Translations under genes and position numbers: made by a program
Shown: one piece after another, positions 1 through 12,576 of the stretch
Position numbering within the stretch: the stretch's first letter is position 1
How the letters are laid out: every line of letters starts with the position of its first letter
The notes under the pieces: generated by a model
Told to the model about the DNA's origin: nothing
The model's input: only the letters and a program-made list of their open reading frames with translations
The model's database searches: none
From: Pardosa pseudoannulata
Taxonomy: Eukaryota; Arthropoda; Arachnida; Araneae; Lycosidae
Length of the DNA: 64,000 nucleotides
Assembly (NCBI GenBank): GCA_032207245.1
Contig: CM063502.1
Coordinates: forward strand, 114,934,197 to 114,998,196
Direction: 5' to 3'

Positions 1-98
1 TAAAACACCATGGCTATCATATCGGATAGCCAGTGTCTCAACGGAAATATCACTGGATATCACATATGATAGCCATGGCAGTCAAAGTGTTAATAGGA
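1..98. repeat. Imperfect hairpin / small palindromic repeat
   Basis: The left arm contains CCATGGCTATCATAT near base 9 and its exact reverse complement returns near base 64. Pairing extends outward and inward with mismatches (GGATAGCCAGTG against CACTGGATATCAC), so the segment can fold into a hairpin of about 95 bp. It may be a very small MITE or the end of a larger inverted element cut by the window edge. No coding potential is seen. Confidence 0.5.
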
Positions 99-99
99 T

Positions 100-345
100 T
101 CATTTGGTTTAGTTTGGAGCACTACGGTCTACTCTTTTGCTACCCGAAGGCCGCTTATGTAATAGGATTGAATATATTAACGTGGTACATAATCACAATT
201 TAAAGGAATGGCGGTCAAGTACCTTTATTTTAAATTGTTGATTAGTTTGAGTAGAAGTTATACTACTGTTAGTTTTAATGTCGGGTAAAGAACATTAAAT
301 CTAAGTCATTACAATTCTTAAGATTTAATATTTCAGTAGAAGCCT
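100..345 (+). repeat. SINE fragment plus flank, paralogous to 2750-2990
   Basis: The segment begins with the SINE body motif GGAGCACTACGGTCTACT. About 230 bp of following sequence aligns with 2750-2990, sharing landmarks such as ACAATTTAAAG, TTTAAATTGTTG and ATTAAATCTAA in the same order. Because the match runs past the SINE into unique-looking flank, this looks like a local segmental duplication rather than two independent insertions. Confidence 0.55.
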
Positions 346-1380
346 TTTGTAAAGCATCTAATGTTTTTATCTTTGAAATACTAATGTACATCATATATAT
401 AGTTATAAATTTTTATTTATAAATTTTTATTTATAAAATATAACTATTGCATTTCTAATAAGCTAAAATAAAAGTATTAATCTAAACGTCTCAGGAGTAA
501 TGTTAATTAGTCTTGATAATTTTGGGTAATTGCCACGAACTCGATTTGTTTTAACAATTTAAAGGACATCCTTTAAATTGGTATGAGCTGCAGCAATATG
601 TATCTCATATTACGTTAAAGTAAAGTTTATAAAAATAATTACTAGCACCTACTTTTAATTCAAATGCTTGCCAAATCTAAGAAAAATATTTGAATCAAAT
701 ATTATTTTCTGCATATAAGGCGCACTTCTATTCCCACAGTCATTTTTAGTTTGACGTACATTTTTCTGCTTTTTTCAGACCAAAATACTTTGATAATTTA
801 CAAATAAACTACTTTATATACATGTAATAGAAGAATAGTACTATTAGTCTCTGAGGCAATTTATTTACTTAATACACGAGGGAAGTGTTCAGAAGACGAT
901 ATTCAAATGAAATGTATCCATTCAAATTTTATTTAAGATGGTGATACTCTTATGCGTCATAGACCGATGAAAATTTTCAAAGATTTCTTCTCTCCTATTA
1001 TTCTATTCAGTAACAGATAAGAAAATACCTAGGGGTGTCATAAATATTGATTCTTTTTAAGAAATAACTTAGATATCTATATAAAGTTTATTCTGCCTAT
1101 TAATTGATTCTTTTGTTAATAATGCTGAAAAATTCATTAATTAATATTGAATTGTATGGTTTCTGACAGTTCACAAATCCCATTATGTTTTAAAAGGCTT
1201 GCAGACTGATTATATAAGTGTCGCCTAAATGAAAGTGTCACTGCTGTTATTGCGCATTGTGTAGTACACAGAAGAGTACTCATAGTTCTAGAGATAGTGG
1301 CTGTAAAAGCTGGGAACGCATGCAGTATCGGCAAATTACGACAGGTGCTTATGTGATAGCGTAGGAGCAAGTTCAACAGT
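346..1380. other. No gene seen
   Basis: AT-rich sequence with frequent stops in all frames. I see no exon with recognisable protein similarity, no RNA gene and no clear repeat structure here. It lies about 5 kb downstream of the channel gene stop codon. Confidence 0.5.
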
Positions 1381-1385
1381 ATCGT

Positions 1386-1765
1386 TTGTATCATGGATGC
1401 CTCCAAATGTTGTCATGTGCAATTGTGGAATTTTTAATGGCAGGAAATGCCAGTGCTGGAGAAATTTATTGCATGAAATATATGTATGCCATAGAGTATA
1501 TGTCACGCAGATCAATATTACACCGATGTAGCGATTTTCGTAACGAACGAAGCAGAATGGAAGACAGGGCTTGACCAGATCGAGGGCATGTGATTTTCAC
1601 CCAAGGCGCAATTAAAGCTGAGAATTAACCACTCATGGTATATCCCTCGCGAGATAGTGGATGAAATGTCTGTGAATAAAGAAAGTGTTTATAGAATGCT
1701 GCATGAAAGGTTGCAATAGAGGTTACAAGCTCGGAGTTTCTTCACCATCCTCTCGGAGATCGCTG
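1386..1765 (+). pseudogene. Mariner-type transposase N-terminal (HTH) remnant
   Basis: Translating with frameshifts gives a helix-turn-helix-like series seen in mariner/SETMAR-type transposases: an opening block ending in MEDRA, a GHVI...QGAIKAE segment after one stop, then EIVDEMSVNKESVYRMLHER. The order and spacing fit the paired HTH DNA-binding region of that family. Several stops and shifts break the frame and no DDE catalytic half follows, so it is a dead fragment. Family assignment rests on remembered motif patterns. Confidence 0.55.
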
Positions 1766-2249
1766 GGATGTCTGTTTCAACCGCCAAGGCAGCTTTATCT
1801 ATCTTGTTCCGTATCTCTTACTTTTTATTTCGTATACTAATAGCAATACAATTCAACCATCTGTTATACTGACAGTTGTGCAATTTTCATTTGGATGAAC
1901 TTTATACAATGATGGACTTCTAAAGGTTAAAAAACGCTAGGAGAAATATATGTGTATAACGACTATGTAGAGAAGTATTATAATAACAAATGTAAGAAGT
2001 TTCAGTTTCAATTATTTTACATTGATAATTAAAACTTTACGGTAGCCTTTCGTGGTATAAGCATATAGCATCATTAAAAAAAGATAACTGGTAGGAGAAA
2101 ATGAATAATGGATTTTTAAATTACATTTTTTTACTCATTGTTCCAGAAATTCTTAATCTAATTCCAGCTACTTCTCATTTAGGAACTCGTGATTTCTTAA
2201 AAATCCAAGGATGTTGACTTACAATCGATAAAATTGAATGAAAAATGAT

Positions 2250-2560
2250 AAAACGTTGTTTCTGAAAAAAAAAATAAAGTGAAATATGTTTGAACTCAAA
2301 AATTATGAATCTCTATATGATTCATGAATGTTATCTGTAATTTATAAAATTCTTTTAAGTATTTTCCCTGTAGGAAATTCTTGATAACAATAAGAAAAAA
2401 GAGAATAAATAACCTGATTGTTGAAACAAGATAGGGGTGATAAAATCGTAAAATAATGATTTCAAATATTTATAAAGAATATTTATTATATTTATAAGTT
2501 AGGAAATTTTGCAACCACCTCAAAATTTTATGAAGTTCTGTATATAATAATTTATAATAT
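2250..2560. repeat. Diverged member of a three-copy local repeat family
   Basis: This AT-rich stretch matches 4010-4290 in order (GAAATATGTTTG, TAATTTATAAAATT, AAGAAATTC, TTGTTGAA, then AGGAAATTTTGCAACCACCTC against AGGACATTTTGCAACCATC). With the 3780/3950 pair it forms a family of about 177-280 bp units. The minus-strand open frame across it is just a stop-poor stretch of this repeat. Confidence 0.55.
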
Positions 2561-2749
2561 TTCCAAGGAAATTTACCACCTAAAGATGGAGTGGTAAAAG
2601 CTAACATTATTAATCGAATTTTATTTGATTTACAAAACTTTCTAGTATATTTTAAGATTAAAAAAGATTTTTTATTACGAAATTTATGTTTCCCGGACTG
2701 TCTTAAATATAAGTTGTCTAGTAAAAGCCATTTTCTCTCGTTTGTAATA

Positions 2750-2990
2750 GGTTTGGTTTGACTACGGTTTGGTGACACTACGGTCTACTGTTTTAGCTAC
2801 AAGAGGGCTAAAAAGTAACTTTTGTAACAGGATTGAGTACATTAAAGTGGAACATGAGTCACAATTTAAAGCACCTTTAATTTAAATTGTTGGTTATTTG
2901 ACAATGTTACAATATTGCTAATTTTAATGGCGAGTAAACACTATTAAATCTAAAGTCATTCTTTAGTTTTAATATTTAAGTAGATTCAGA
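2750..2990 (+). repeat. SINE fragment plus flank, paralogous to 100-345
   Basis: It contains CACTACGGTCTACTGTTTT and GAGGGCTAA, hallmarks of the SINE body seen complete at 11060. It then shares about 150 bp of non-SINE flank with 100-345. Confidence 0.55.
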
Positions 2991-3440
2991 TTTATTAGAA
3001 TCGGAGTTAAGCCGGTTAAGTTAAATTTTGTATAAAGCGGAAATAAAATTTACTTAATGGATTGAAACCATCTTTTTTATAGTTACAGTAAGTATTTATT
3101 AAATATGTCAAATTATTACAAAAATTTAACGGACCATTAGCAGAAATGTTTAAAAGGTTTATTAAATTTTTTTTTCTCCTGAAGGATGAAAATTTGGTGT
3201 CTCGCTGCATAATTTCGCCCTTTTTTACAAAGCATCACATCAATGGAAGAAGCCGAAGCCTGTTCATCAAAGCATATTGCCATTTCCAATGTGTTTCTTT
3301 TATCAAAAATTATTAATTTTTTATTTCGTATTTAAAATGTATAATTACAGAATTTAAAATTTTTTGCTTAATTTTCAATTTTTATACTTTAATTAATTAT
3401 CACAGGTTGAACGAAAGCCGATTTAGAAGGAGTGTACTGC
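2991..3440. repeat. Dispersed repeat, copy related to 16440-16900
   Basis: Landmarks shared in order with 16440-16900 include GTAAGTATTTAT, AATTTATTACAAAA-like text, GCATAATTTCGCC, CCAATTTCCAATGTGTTTC-like text and a terminal GGTTAAA/GGTTGAA...GAAATCCG-type block. I estimate 70-80 percent identity by eye. No open frame is preserved in both copies, so this is a non-coding interspersed repeat of unknown class. Confidence 0.5.
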
Positions 3441-3774
3441 ACTGACTTGTCAAATATGTGATGTTTGTACAGAAGAAATGAAGAAAAGTGATCGTGAAAT
3501 CTTCTGTAGGTGTAAAGATTCTTCATAAAATATATCTTACCATGTACTATTTAAAAAGATAAAGTTTTATGATTTGGAATGTATGTAACTAGAGAAGTGT
3601 AGCACCTTATCTTCTTAGTAGTTTAATGCAGTCTTATGATCATTACTTTTTAAATATAATTTGAGAGATTAAACAAATGTAACATGTTATCTTTTAAAGT
3701 TTAGCTCATTTCTCAACGAGAGATTATTTGAATACATTATGATGACAGATTATATATGCTGTTTTATATAATGG

Positions 3775-4290
3775 TCGATAAATGCTATAATATAATGATT
3801 TCTGTTGATTGTGTTTTAAAAGAGAAAGAGGGGAAATATATTTGCACATAAAATTGATGAATATGGAGATGAATAATGAAAGCTTTATGTAATTTATAAA
3901 AGTTTTAATAATATTTTGTCTTTAAGAAATTCCAATGGCCGGAAAGGATGGTTGATAAATACTATAATATTATGATTTCTGTTGATTGTGTTTTAAAAGA
4001 AAAAGAGGTGAAATATGTTTGCACGCAAAAATGATGAATATGTAGATGAATAATGAACGCTTTCTGTAATTCATAAAATTTTTAATAATATTTTGTCTTT
4101 AAGAAATTCCCGTTAACAACTGTCATAAGAATAAATAATAAATAGCTAGATTGTTGAAGCAAGGCAGAAAAAATGAAGACATATAATAGTCATTTCAAAT
4201 AGTTATAAAGAATCTTTATTATCTTTATGAATTAGGACATTTTGCAACCATCACAAAATTTTAGGAAGTTTCGTATATTTATTCGACAAA
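3775..4290. repeat. Tandem duplication, unit about 177 bp, with extension
   Basis: TGATTTCTGTTGATTGTG occurs near 3796 and 3973, and the following 150 bp (TTTTAAAAGA, GAAATAT, GATGAATA, TTTAATAATATTTTG, TCTTTAAGAAATTCC) repeat with about 10 percent differences. The second unit continues to 4290 as a match to the older copy at 2250-2560. Confidence 0.7.
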
Positions 4291-6094
4291 TCTACGATGT
4301 TTAACCCAAGGAGAAACATTGAAAATTGGCTGTAAAATCTTTAGGATATTATAATCTACAGATTCTTTATAAAATAAATCTTATCGTGTATTACTTAAAG
4401 ATATTAGTTTATTTATTTTTTACTCTTTGTTATACATTTAATGAGATTAGTGTAGCACATCAACTTTCCAATATTTTAAAGAAGTTACATAATCATTCAT
4501 TTTAAACATCTTTTGTGAGAAAAATAAACTTTATATATTATCCGATAAAATTTGGATCATATTTTTAAACGAAAGATTAGGTGCATATATTATAAAGGAA
4601 GAACACTATGTTGTTTTATAGGTTGATTAATAAATGCTGTAATATTAGACAGTATCTGTTATTTGTACAGAACTATTTTTTAGCTCTTATGTAATTAAAG
4701 ATTTTTTCCGGAGTTACTTCACATATAAATAAATTAGAATGATTTAAAAGTAATGTGTGTTTAACATGATCAACGATGACCAACTCAATTTTCTTGAGAG
4801 ATATTCTCAGATTATTTTTAGATTCAATTTAATTTTATTTATGTGCTTTTTTAAAAAAATTACATCATTTCTTAATGTTATTATTTTATGTAGTAGAATT
4901 ATTTTACTTATAGCTGTGAATGCAGCATTTCCTTTGAGTATCTTAAGCAAAGTCAGCAATTATTTCTACCAACATTATACATGCATTTGTTTGCTCAGAA
5001 ATACGTAAAGTCCCAGAAAGAATTATTGACCCTAAATGGGTAGACGTTTTACTTACGCGAGCAAGGGTAGACAGTCGTAATACTTACGACTATCCTAAAA
5101 TCTATTGTGTTTTGATTAAGTAGGTGATGAAAAGCAAATATTTACTTTTAAAAAAATCGGGAATTTGCTAAGGCAGTAAGTGCTGAAATAATTTTTAATA
5201 AATTATTTTATATAATTTATTACTTCATGTTATATTTAGATGATTATAACCGTTTGTTCATAAAATAAATAAATAATATATTACTTAGGCATATCTTATT
5301 TAAATTACCACACTTTTGGGTCTGTTAATACGTGTTTACAAGTTGACTGTTAACATATGCGGTGTATCTATATAGCGGTTGAGTATCTGAAAAAATTGCA
5401 TTTTTCCTGTTATCAAACCAACAATAGTTTTGTAGTTAAACGCTTTAAACGTGCTCATATTATTTGATCTGTCTGTTTTTTTTTTTTTGTCATACTGTAC
5501 CTACCCAATGTACCGTGGTGTATATTATCAGCGGATGCTATTTTTATGGACATTTGTGACCAACACATTTATGTCGGAGTCAACTAATGCGATAGTATGG
5601 GGAGGCCAAAATAACTGTATTTTGACAAAAAATTAAAATGTTTACGAGAGATTCTTTCGGCTTTGGAATTACGAACAAGAAAAGTTAGTTTAGCTTGGTT
5701 TGTATCCTATTTGGCATATTTGGCAACACGATGGCAAATGAGACCTGAAATCTACTACTAAAGTCAGTAGCGTGTGGTATATACGCTAAGGCGGCTTGGC
5801 TATCCGAAATAACCGTACCTAACATAGCGAGAACGATAAACAATTCATGATACAGGTATATAGAAAATCTTATATTTAAATGTCCAAATATTATCAAAAA
5901 AGTGGATATTTTCTCCCTCTACTATAAACAAATTAGACAAAACATGTCCTTGACACGCATTGAAGATGTACTACATGGAATAGCTCGGCAGTTGGCCTCC
6001 CACTGTTTCCCAAGAAGTTGTAGTTGAAGAGATAGTTGTAATTATAAGGAACGTCTACTCGTTTAGGATTAAATATCTCATATTAGAAAAGGTA
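4291..6094 (-). other. Downstream flank / possible 3' UTR of the channel gene
   Basis: This lies immediately 3' of the channel stop codon on the minus strand. The first few hundred bases (about 6094-5640) are richer in GC than the surroundings and may be 3' UTR. I did not find a convincing AATAAA on the minus strand close to the stop, so the transcript end is undetermined. Open frames on either strand here show no recognisable family. Confidence 0.35.
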
Positions 6095-6331
6095 TCATCG
6101 GCTAAGAAGCATTGGCCAGTAAAAAGCGTTGAAAACTAAAAATGCTAAAGGAAAAAGGAATCGCGATGATTTATCAATAGTCTGGACCCAATCTGCAGAA
6201 GACCGATAGACATGTCCCGCAGTTGAACTGGTGCTAAACAAAGCTGCTTTTTTTAAAGGTTCTTCATAGGATTTTTGATGAATTTTTTTCGATGGTGCAG
6301 TCCGGAAGTCAGAATACTTGCTGTTTGATTC
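6095..6331 (-). CDS. Cys-loop ion channel, last exon: intracellular loop, M4 and stop
   Basis: This is the terminal exon, 237 nt in phase 0 (78 codons plus TGA). The acceptor is a pyrimidine tract ending TTTTCCAG at 6332, and the first codon is GAA at 6331-6329. Residues 1-50 are polar and basic (APSKK, EEPLKKAA), as expected of the variable M3-M4 cytoplasmic loop. Residues 52-57 read IDKSSR, followed by FLFPLAFLVFNAFYW, which matches the family M4 pattern R-x-x-FP...FN..YW. The protein ends six residues later (PMLLSR), the short extracellular tail typical of the superfamily. The frame joins exactly to the phase-0 donor at 13790. The only stop is the natural one. Confidence 0.9.
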   Translation of the reverse strand, partial: ESNSKYSDFRTAPSKKIHQKSYEEPLKKAALFSTSSTAGHVYRSSADWVQTIDKSSRFLFPLAFLVFNAFYWPMLLSR

Positions 6332-6485
6332 CTGGAAAAGTAAAATAATGAATTATAGAAAAGGCCATTTTTATGTGTGATTTATATTACATGCTCAATT
6401 GTATACATCTCTCTCTCAAGCACATTTATACAAAAACATGTTGATATTCATTGCACAAACACGAAAAATCTAAAATGATATAACA

Positions 6486-6895
6486 ACAATATTCATGAAA
6501 GTAAGTACTGCTAAATACTGGAGTTGTTTCAATAAAGAAAATATTTATTGTAAGAAAAATATAAATTAATTATACTGGAGATCAGGGGTGGCTAAGATAT
6601 GGCCCGCCAATAGAATTTTGCAGTCCGAACAGTAATTCATGAAATTTATAATTGAAATACATATCACATTTATTATAATAAATACAATTCATTTGATTGA
6701 TTTATGGATTATTATATATACAAAAAATATATTTATGATAATAAAACAAAACTTATAATATTCATGAAAGTAAGTACTGCTAAATACTGGAGTTGTTTCA
6801 ATAAAGAAAATATTTATTGTAAGAAAAATATAAATTAATTATACTGGAGATCAGGGGTGGCTAAGATATGGCCCGCCAATAGAATTTTGCAGTTA
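6486..6895. mobile_element. Tandemly duplicated hAT-like transposon end
   Basis: A block of about 133 bp (ATTCATGAAAGTAAGTACTG through CAATAGAATTTTGCAGT) occurs at about 6490-6622 and again, almost unchanged, at 6757-6890, a spacing of 267 bp. Each ends with CAGGGGTGGCTAAGATATGG and CCCGCC, which resembles the terminal inverted repeat of many hAT elements (CAGGGGTGGCCAA...GGCCCGC). No transposase is present and the opposite terminus was not identified, so the class is tentative. Confidence 0.55.
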
Positions 6896-7060
6896 AAACA
6901 GTACATATATAATTAAATGAATACATTTATATCTTACATTTTTATTATATAATATAAATTGTTCTATATTCTTTAATATTGTATATAAATTTGTATGTAT
7001 ATTTATTTATGAGTAATCATAAAAACAACAACTTTAATAATTATGTATTAATTTCCCTTT

Positions 7061-7112
7061 GTATATATATATATATATATATATATCTATATATATATAT
7101 ATATATATATAT
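7061..7112. repeat. (TA)n microsatellite
   Basis: An interrupted dinucleotide TA run. It produces a meaningless Tyr-Ile open frame. Confidence 0.9.
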
Positions 7113-10100
7113 AATACTGCTCACCGAGTATTTTCGGTTGGCCAGACCTGCTACAGACAAAACTGCTTAAATCAATTAAGAGAAACCTTTTTTAAAATTA
7201 ATACTTATATATTAGTTTCTCTATATTATGGAATCAAGAAGTTGCTTTTAGAGGATAGTAAACGAGATTTCTTAAAAAAGAAATGATATTTAGAAAATTC
7301 ATGAAAAAATTTAGTAGATGTAGGATACTAATAGCATTATTTTTCTAGATTTCTCGAACAGTCTGTCAAGTTTTAATCTAGATTAAAATACAAATGTCAT
7401 ATCAGTAAACAAAACTTATTTTTTGATGAAGAGTTTTGTTTTCTTGTCAAATTTACAGCAGATTTGTTTACTAAAAATATGCAGTAAAAAACATAATAGC
7501 GAAGTAAAATGTTTCATATTATGCATTTAGTCACTAATGGTTTTGTAAACTTTGAAATAAATTTGTCTTTTTTAAGAGAGAAGTGATTAGATTTTGTAGT
7601 AGAATCAACTAAAGAGAATTTTATGCCAACCCACTGATACCCATTAAAATGTACTTTAATGATATTTGGCCCTTTTCCACAAATTCAAGTTTCTTGTGAG
7701 GAAAGTTTTAATATGATACAGAATTTCATGTTAATAGCTGAAATATTTATACTTAAGACCGTATCAAACGTCAATATGTACGAGTTGAAAGAGCAATGGT
7801 TTCAGTTTTCGATTCTTTTTTTCCTATGAAAACCTCACAGATTTCAAATGAGATAGCAAAACATTTTCAGACTATTAAAGGCCTTATATTACGTCAACTT
7901 GAGCCAAAATTATTTAAGTGAAAATTTTCACTATAAATCGCTATAAATGCATTCTTCATTGGTAAAAGGAATGGTAAACTAAATCCGTAGCATTTTCAAT
8001 ATGTAAAGGTTGACACTAATTAAGACCTAAAAAATTAAAAGATTAACGTATCAAGTGAAGGTATTTTATATTTATAAACGTTAAGAATATACAGTCATAC
8101 TATTTTTCTCTACAATACCAAGAAAATAAGTTTCTGCTTACATAATAGAAAGGTTGATATTTGGAGATTCACAAAAACCATAATAAATTATTACGAACTA
8201 AACTAACTTTATTTATATGCAGTATTAAAAATTGCAAACAAAAATATGCTGCTTTAAGAAAAAATATAAGTCATTAAAAGGCGTTGAGTATATTTTGGAA
8301 GCAATGTTTTTAAAAAATTTAATGAAATAAAATTTTCACCAATTAAGAAGAAAGTTTTAAAGGTCATTCCTATTGAGAATTAGTTTTTGATGGCATTTTA
8401 ACTTACAATAGCATCAAAGCCCTTGATAACATAGATCTTTTTTCTATTCAGTGTTATTTTGAATTAAAAACTCGCAATTAACTTGTGAGGATTTCCTTCT
8501 TTCATTAAGATTTTATCATAATTAAGAAGCTCAATAGTTAAAAGTCGCAGTTTGTTTTAATTGCATCATATTCTGACAATAATAATGGTATCTCAATGTG
8601 CACAGAATTTTCATAAACTAACAAGTAGAAAATATTGGTCAAAGTGCTCCCAATAAATCGTCAAACGAAACAAATCATAAATCATACTGTTCAGAAATAA
8701 CTATAATTAAATATATTATTTAATGAACTGTTTTATATTCCTTTAGTATACATAGCCTTTTTAGTCTCGTGAACATTAAGCTGTAATTTTAATGCCAAGG
8801 GAGTAGGGTCACATTAAGGAAATATGTGTTCTGGATGGAGGAAAAGTGTCATAAAATATATTTTTTAGCAAACTTCAAGCTTAAATCGCTTCCAAACCAT
8901 CAAAAATATGAGTAGTAAATCTTAGTAATTCTGACTTCAGTGGTATTTCCTCTAGAGAATACGAATAGATGCTTTTATCTAATTTTTATGTAAAACATTC
9001 TTTTATAAAATAGGAGAAAAAATATGCTAGATGAGCTTTAAGAATGAAATAATATTTTGAACCATTAAACTTTCAAAGACAACTAAAAAAATAAGGGTTT
9101 TGAATTTTATCTAGGATTTGGTTTCGTTTGGTCTGGAGCACTACGTTCTACTATCTTCCCATACGAAAATGTTTCTCAGGGATTTTGTCTCAATCTGTTT
9201 GAATCTGTTATTTATGCTTTATTAGGTACTGACAGTTTAAATGCTAAATATTTATCATAGTTATTATTGCTTTTCAGTTATATATTTTTAAATTGGACAA
9301 GACATTCAAGAAATCATTTATAAAATTAGATAAATCAATACTGTGTGTTGATCATTGATAATATTCTCTAATGTCTATAAGTTCAAATCAAAAACATAAA
9401 AACATGATTGAATTCCATTGATATAAAAACATGGAAGAAAATAAATATTGATATTAAGCTAGAGCTTTATTCTAATATAAAAAGTTTAAGGAAAATTTCA
9501 GTAATTTTATTGAGACTGAATATGAGTATTAAATAATCAATTTTGCGTTCTTTTAGCAGAAATAGTACCTTTCGAGACTTAAAGTCATTATAACTGCTTT
9601 TCATCGATTCATTTTAAAACTAAAAGTTCTGTTACTTTTAGAATCAATTTTTTACAAGCTATTTTAATAATGCTGTAGCTTTGAAAAAAATATTTATTTT
9701 TTTCACTGCAAATAGTATCTTTTTCAAATAACATAGAAAATACACATTAAATAAAAAGTTTAAATTCACGCATGGTAACGTTTAAAATATATGTATTAGA
9801 AACTAAGCTTTTTATATTAAATTGAAATAAAATACATGTTTTATTCTGCAAGCCTGAAACTTTATACGTATAGATTTTAGCGTAAAAAAACTATAAAAAA
9901 CTATTGAGAAATTGAAAATCTAAAACATTATCATTTATCTTGCTATAAAATAAAATATATTACTCGTGTTTATATAATTGAAGTGCGCAGAATCAAAAAA
10001 TAATCAGCTTTTATTCAGTTATAAAAAGCTAGTTTTTAATTTACAAATTTCAAAAGTTATTTTGTGGGTAAGTGGATGTCTATGTTTTTACTTGGTATAC

Positions 10101-10194
10101 ATATTTTATGACTTATTAAATGTATCTGATTTATAATAAAACTAATAATTTTATAAAGCCAGAACATTATTAATAACCTAGGAAAAATTTTATT

Positions 10195-11062
10195 CTAAAT
10201 AGAAGAGACCTTTTTATTTTATACTGAATCATAAATAGACTGTTATAATGAAGACTATTCTGCTCGAAAGATACTATGTCCTCTTAAAGAAAAGGAAATT
10301 AAAAAAACTATTGCTAACTTTAATGCAGAATTACAGAACGTTTATTTTATATTGAATCAAAAATAAGCAATTATAATGAAGACTATTCAGCTCCAAAGAT
10401 TTCTTCTTAAGGTAAAGAGCTTTAAGAAAATTACTGCCAACTTTATTGCAGAACTACAAAATGTTTATTTTGTATTGAATTAAAAATAAGCAATTATAAT
10501 GAAGACTATTCACCTCCAAAGATACTATGTCTTCTTAAGGTAACGAGCTTTAAGAAAACTACTGCCATCTTTATTGCAGAACTACAGAATGTTTATTTTA
10601 TATTGAATCAAAAATAAGCAATTATAATGAAGACTATTCAGCTCCAAAGATACAATGTCTTCTTAAGGTAAAGAGCTTTAAGAAAACTGCCAACTTTATT
10701 GTAGAACTACAGATTGTTTATTTTATATTGAATAAAAAAAGCAGTTATAATGAAGACTATTCATCTCGAGAGATACTATGTCCTATTAAAAAAACCCAAG
10801 AAAACTATTTACTGCAGAACTACAGGACGTTTATTTTATACTGAATCAAAAACAGACAATTTTAATGAAGACTTTCCATCTTGAAAGATACTATGCACTC
10901 TTAATGAAAAGAATTTTAAGAAAACTGTTGCCAACTTTACTGCAGAACTACAGAAAGTTTGTGTTATATTGAATCAAAAATAGGCAACTTTAATGAAGAC
11001 TATTTAGGTCCAAAGATGGTATGTCTCCTTAAGGAAAACTATAGCCAACTCTACTATATAGT
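10195..11062. repeat. Tandem array, about 7 units of 115-128 bp
   Basis: The phrase TATAATGAAGACTATTC recurs near 10245, 10373, 10496, 10624 and 10747, and as a variant near 10862 and 10990. The spacing is therefore 115-128 bp. Each unit also carries a TTTATTTTATATTGAATC block, AAAGATACTATGTC, and a tract like CTTTATTGCAGAACTACAGA. Units differ by 5-15 percent. The array stops where the SINE at 11060 begins. A single related unit lies at about 41175-41275. Confidence 0.85.
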
Positions 11063-11230
11063 TTGGTTTGGTTTGGAGCTCTACGGTCTACTTTTTGCAA
11101 CACGAGGGCTAATGGGATCCGGGACCAACTGCTTAAAGCCAATTCCCAATGGCTACGAACATCCATGCCATTGTGGGATTCGAATCCACGAAGGCTAGCA
11201 CCCTAATCATTCGGCAATCGTTCGGCCTAT
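11060..11230 (-). mobile_element. tRNA-derived SINE, near-complete reference copy
   Basis: Read on the minus strand, the element opens with a tRNA-like head: an A-box-like GCCGAATGATTAGGGTGC followed 22 bases on by GGATTCGAATCC, which matches the RNA polymerase III B-box consensus GGTTCRANTCC closely. A body follows (GGAATTGGCTTTAAGCAG, GGTCCCGGATCC, TTAGCCCTCGTGTTGCAA) and then the tail GTAGACCGTAGAGCTCCAAA with repeated CCAAA units. Related pieces occur at 100, 2750, 9120, 12577, 13345, 32930, 60660 and 61560. No acceptor stem can be folded, so it is not a working tRNA gene. Confidence 0.75.
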
Positions 11231-12576
11231 ATAGCTTAGAGTTTCTAAACTAGATAATTACAACTAAATGATTGCCAGAAGTTATTTTTCATACCAAATA
11301 TGAAAGTATCCTTTTACAAACATTGTTATATCCCTGTAAAACGTTCGTAAAACAATCACAAGCCAATAAAGGACTCATAATTCAATATTTACCAACTAAA
11401 TATGAAATAATAGAGTTTTTTAGTGTTTAACGGTCTTAAATGTCAGTAATACTTCAATTAATGTTAATGTATGCTTTCTAATCAGTGCTGCTAACTGTCA
11501 GCATAATTTGCTAAAATGCTTTTATCTTCAAATTTTACTAGATATTGTGTTATAATAAATGGAACTCTCATTTTTAGATTTAAAAAATAATAATCCTTTA
11601 TTTTAATTATATAAAATAGCTGTAAAGTTTTATAATACTTTAAATCACTCATCAATCACTAGCTGTTTCAAAATATTGGGCTAAAATCACATTAAAAATA
11701 TTTCCGATAAAATGCTACTTTTGACGGAAATCGCATTTTTGTGAAAATTTGTTTTATTTTAAGAGCATCAATAATCTTTACTTCAACTGCGATAGAAAAT
11801 GGCAGTTTTCCCAGAAAATTATCACGGTAATTAAATTGCGTTTAAATGACATTTTGTTATGTTTTAGGAACATTTGTCATCTTTACTTTAGTTTCGACTT
11901 AAAATGACAGTTTTCTTTGGAAAATTACTTTCTAAATAATTATTCTGAAGCGTTGAAAATTTTTAGAGGTTTATTTGAGCTATTTAAAAATGATACAGCA
12001 AGTTCAAATAGTATTATTTTTGAACGGATAATTAGATCAAATAGTTTTTACCAAGATTATAAAATTTTACTTAAATTATTTTAAAAGCCGAATAATACAT
12101 TTAGGAATATTTAAATGTAAATGTGACTATAGAAGAATAGAAATGTATCTGTTACGCACAAAATAGCTCGTAAACAAGATTGAATACATATTCTTTAACA
12201 TGGATGCTAATAGAATTTGTAATCAAAATTTTTACATTTGTACATTTTTTAGACGTCATATTATTTAAAAATTTATATCTATTTAAAATAATTAATGAGT
12301 AAATATAAAATAGCTAGTATAGTAGGCTGCAAATGTGTTTTTAAAATATACATAGTTCCTTTTTCATTGTTTTAATTAATTATACACTTAAAAATTACGA
12401 AAAAAATAATGTACTCTAAATCTCCTTATATTTTCTAAAACTATATATATACTAGATATACTTGATTGATCACATAGCCACAGTTCTAAAGAATGAAGTT
12501 ATATGTTAAGTCAAGTTACAGTATTTTAACTTTTTTTTTTTACTAATAAATTAAAAGATATTCGGCATGCCTCTTT

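Noticed and set aside
2470..2778. Minus-strand open frame of 102 codons near the 3' side of the channel gene, considered as an M4 exon
   Set aside because: It is the complement of a local repeat copy. The true M4 exon with correct phase and motif is at 6095-6331.
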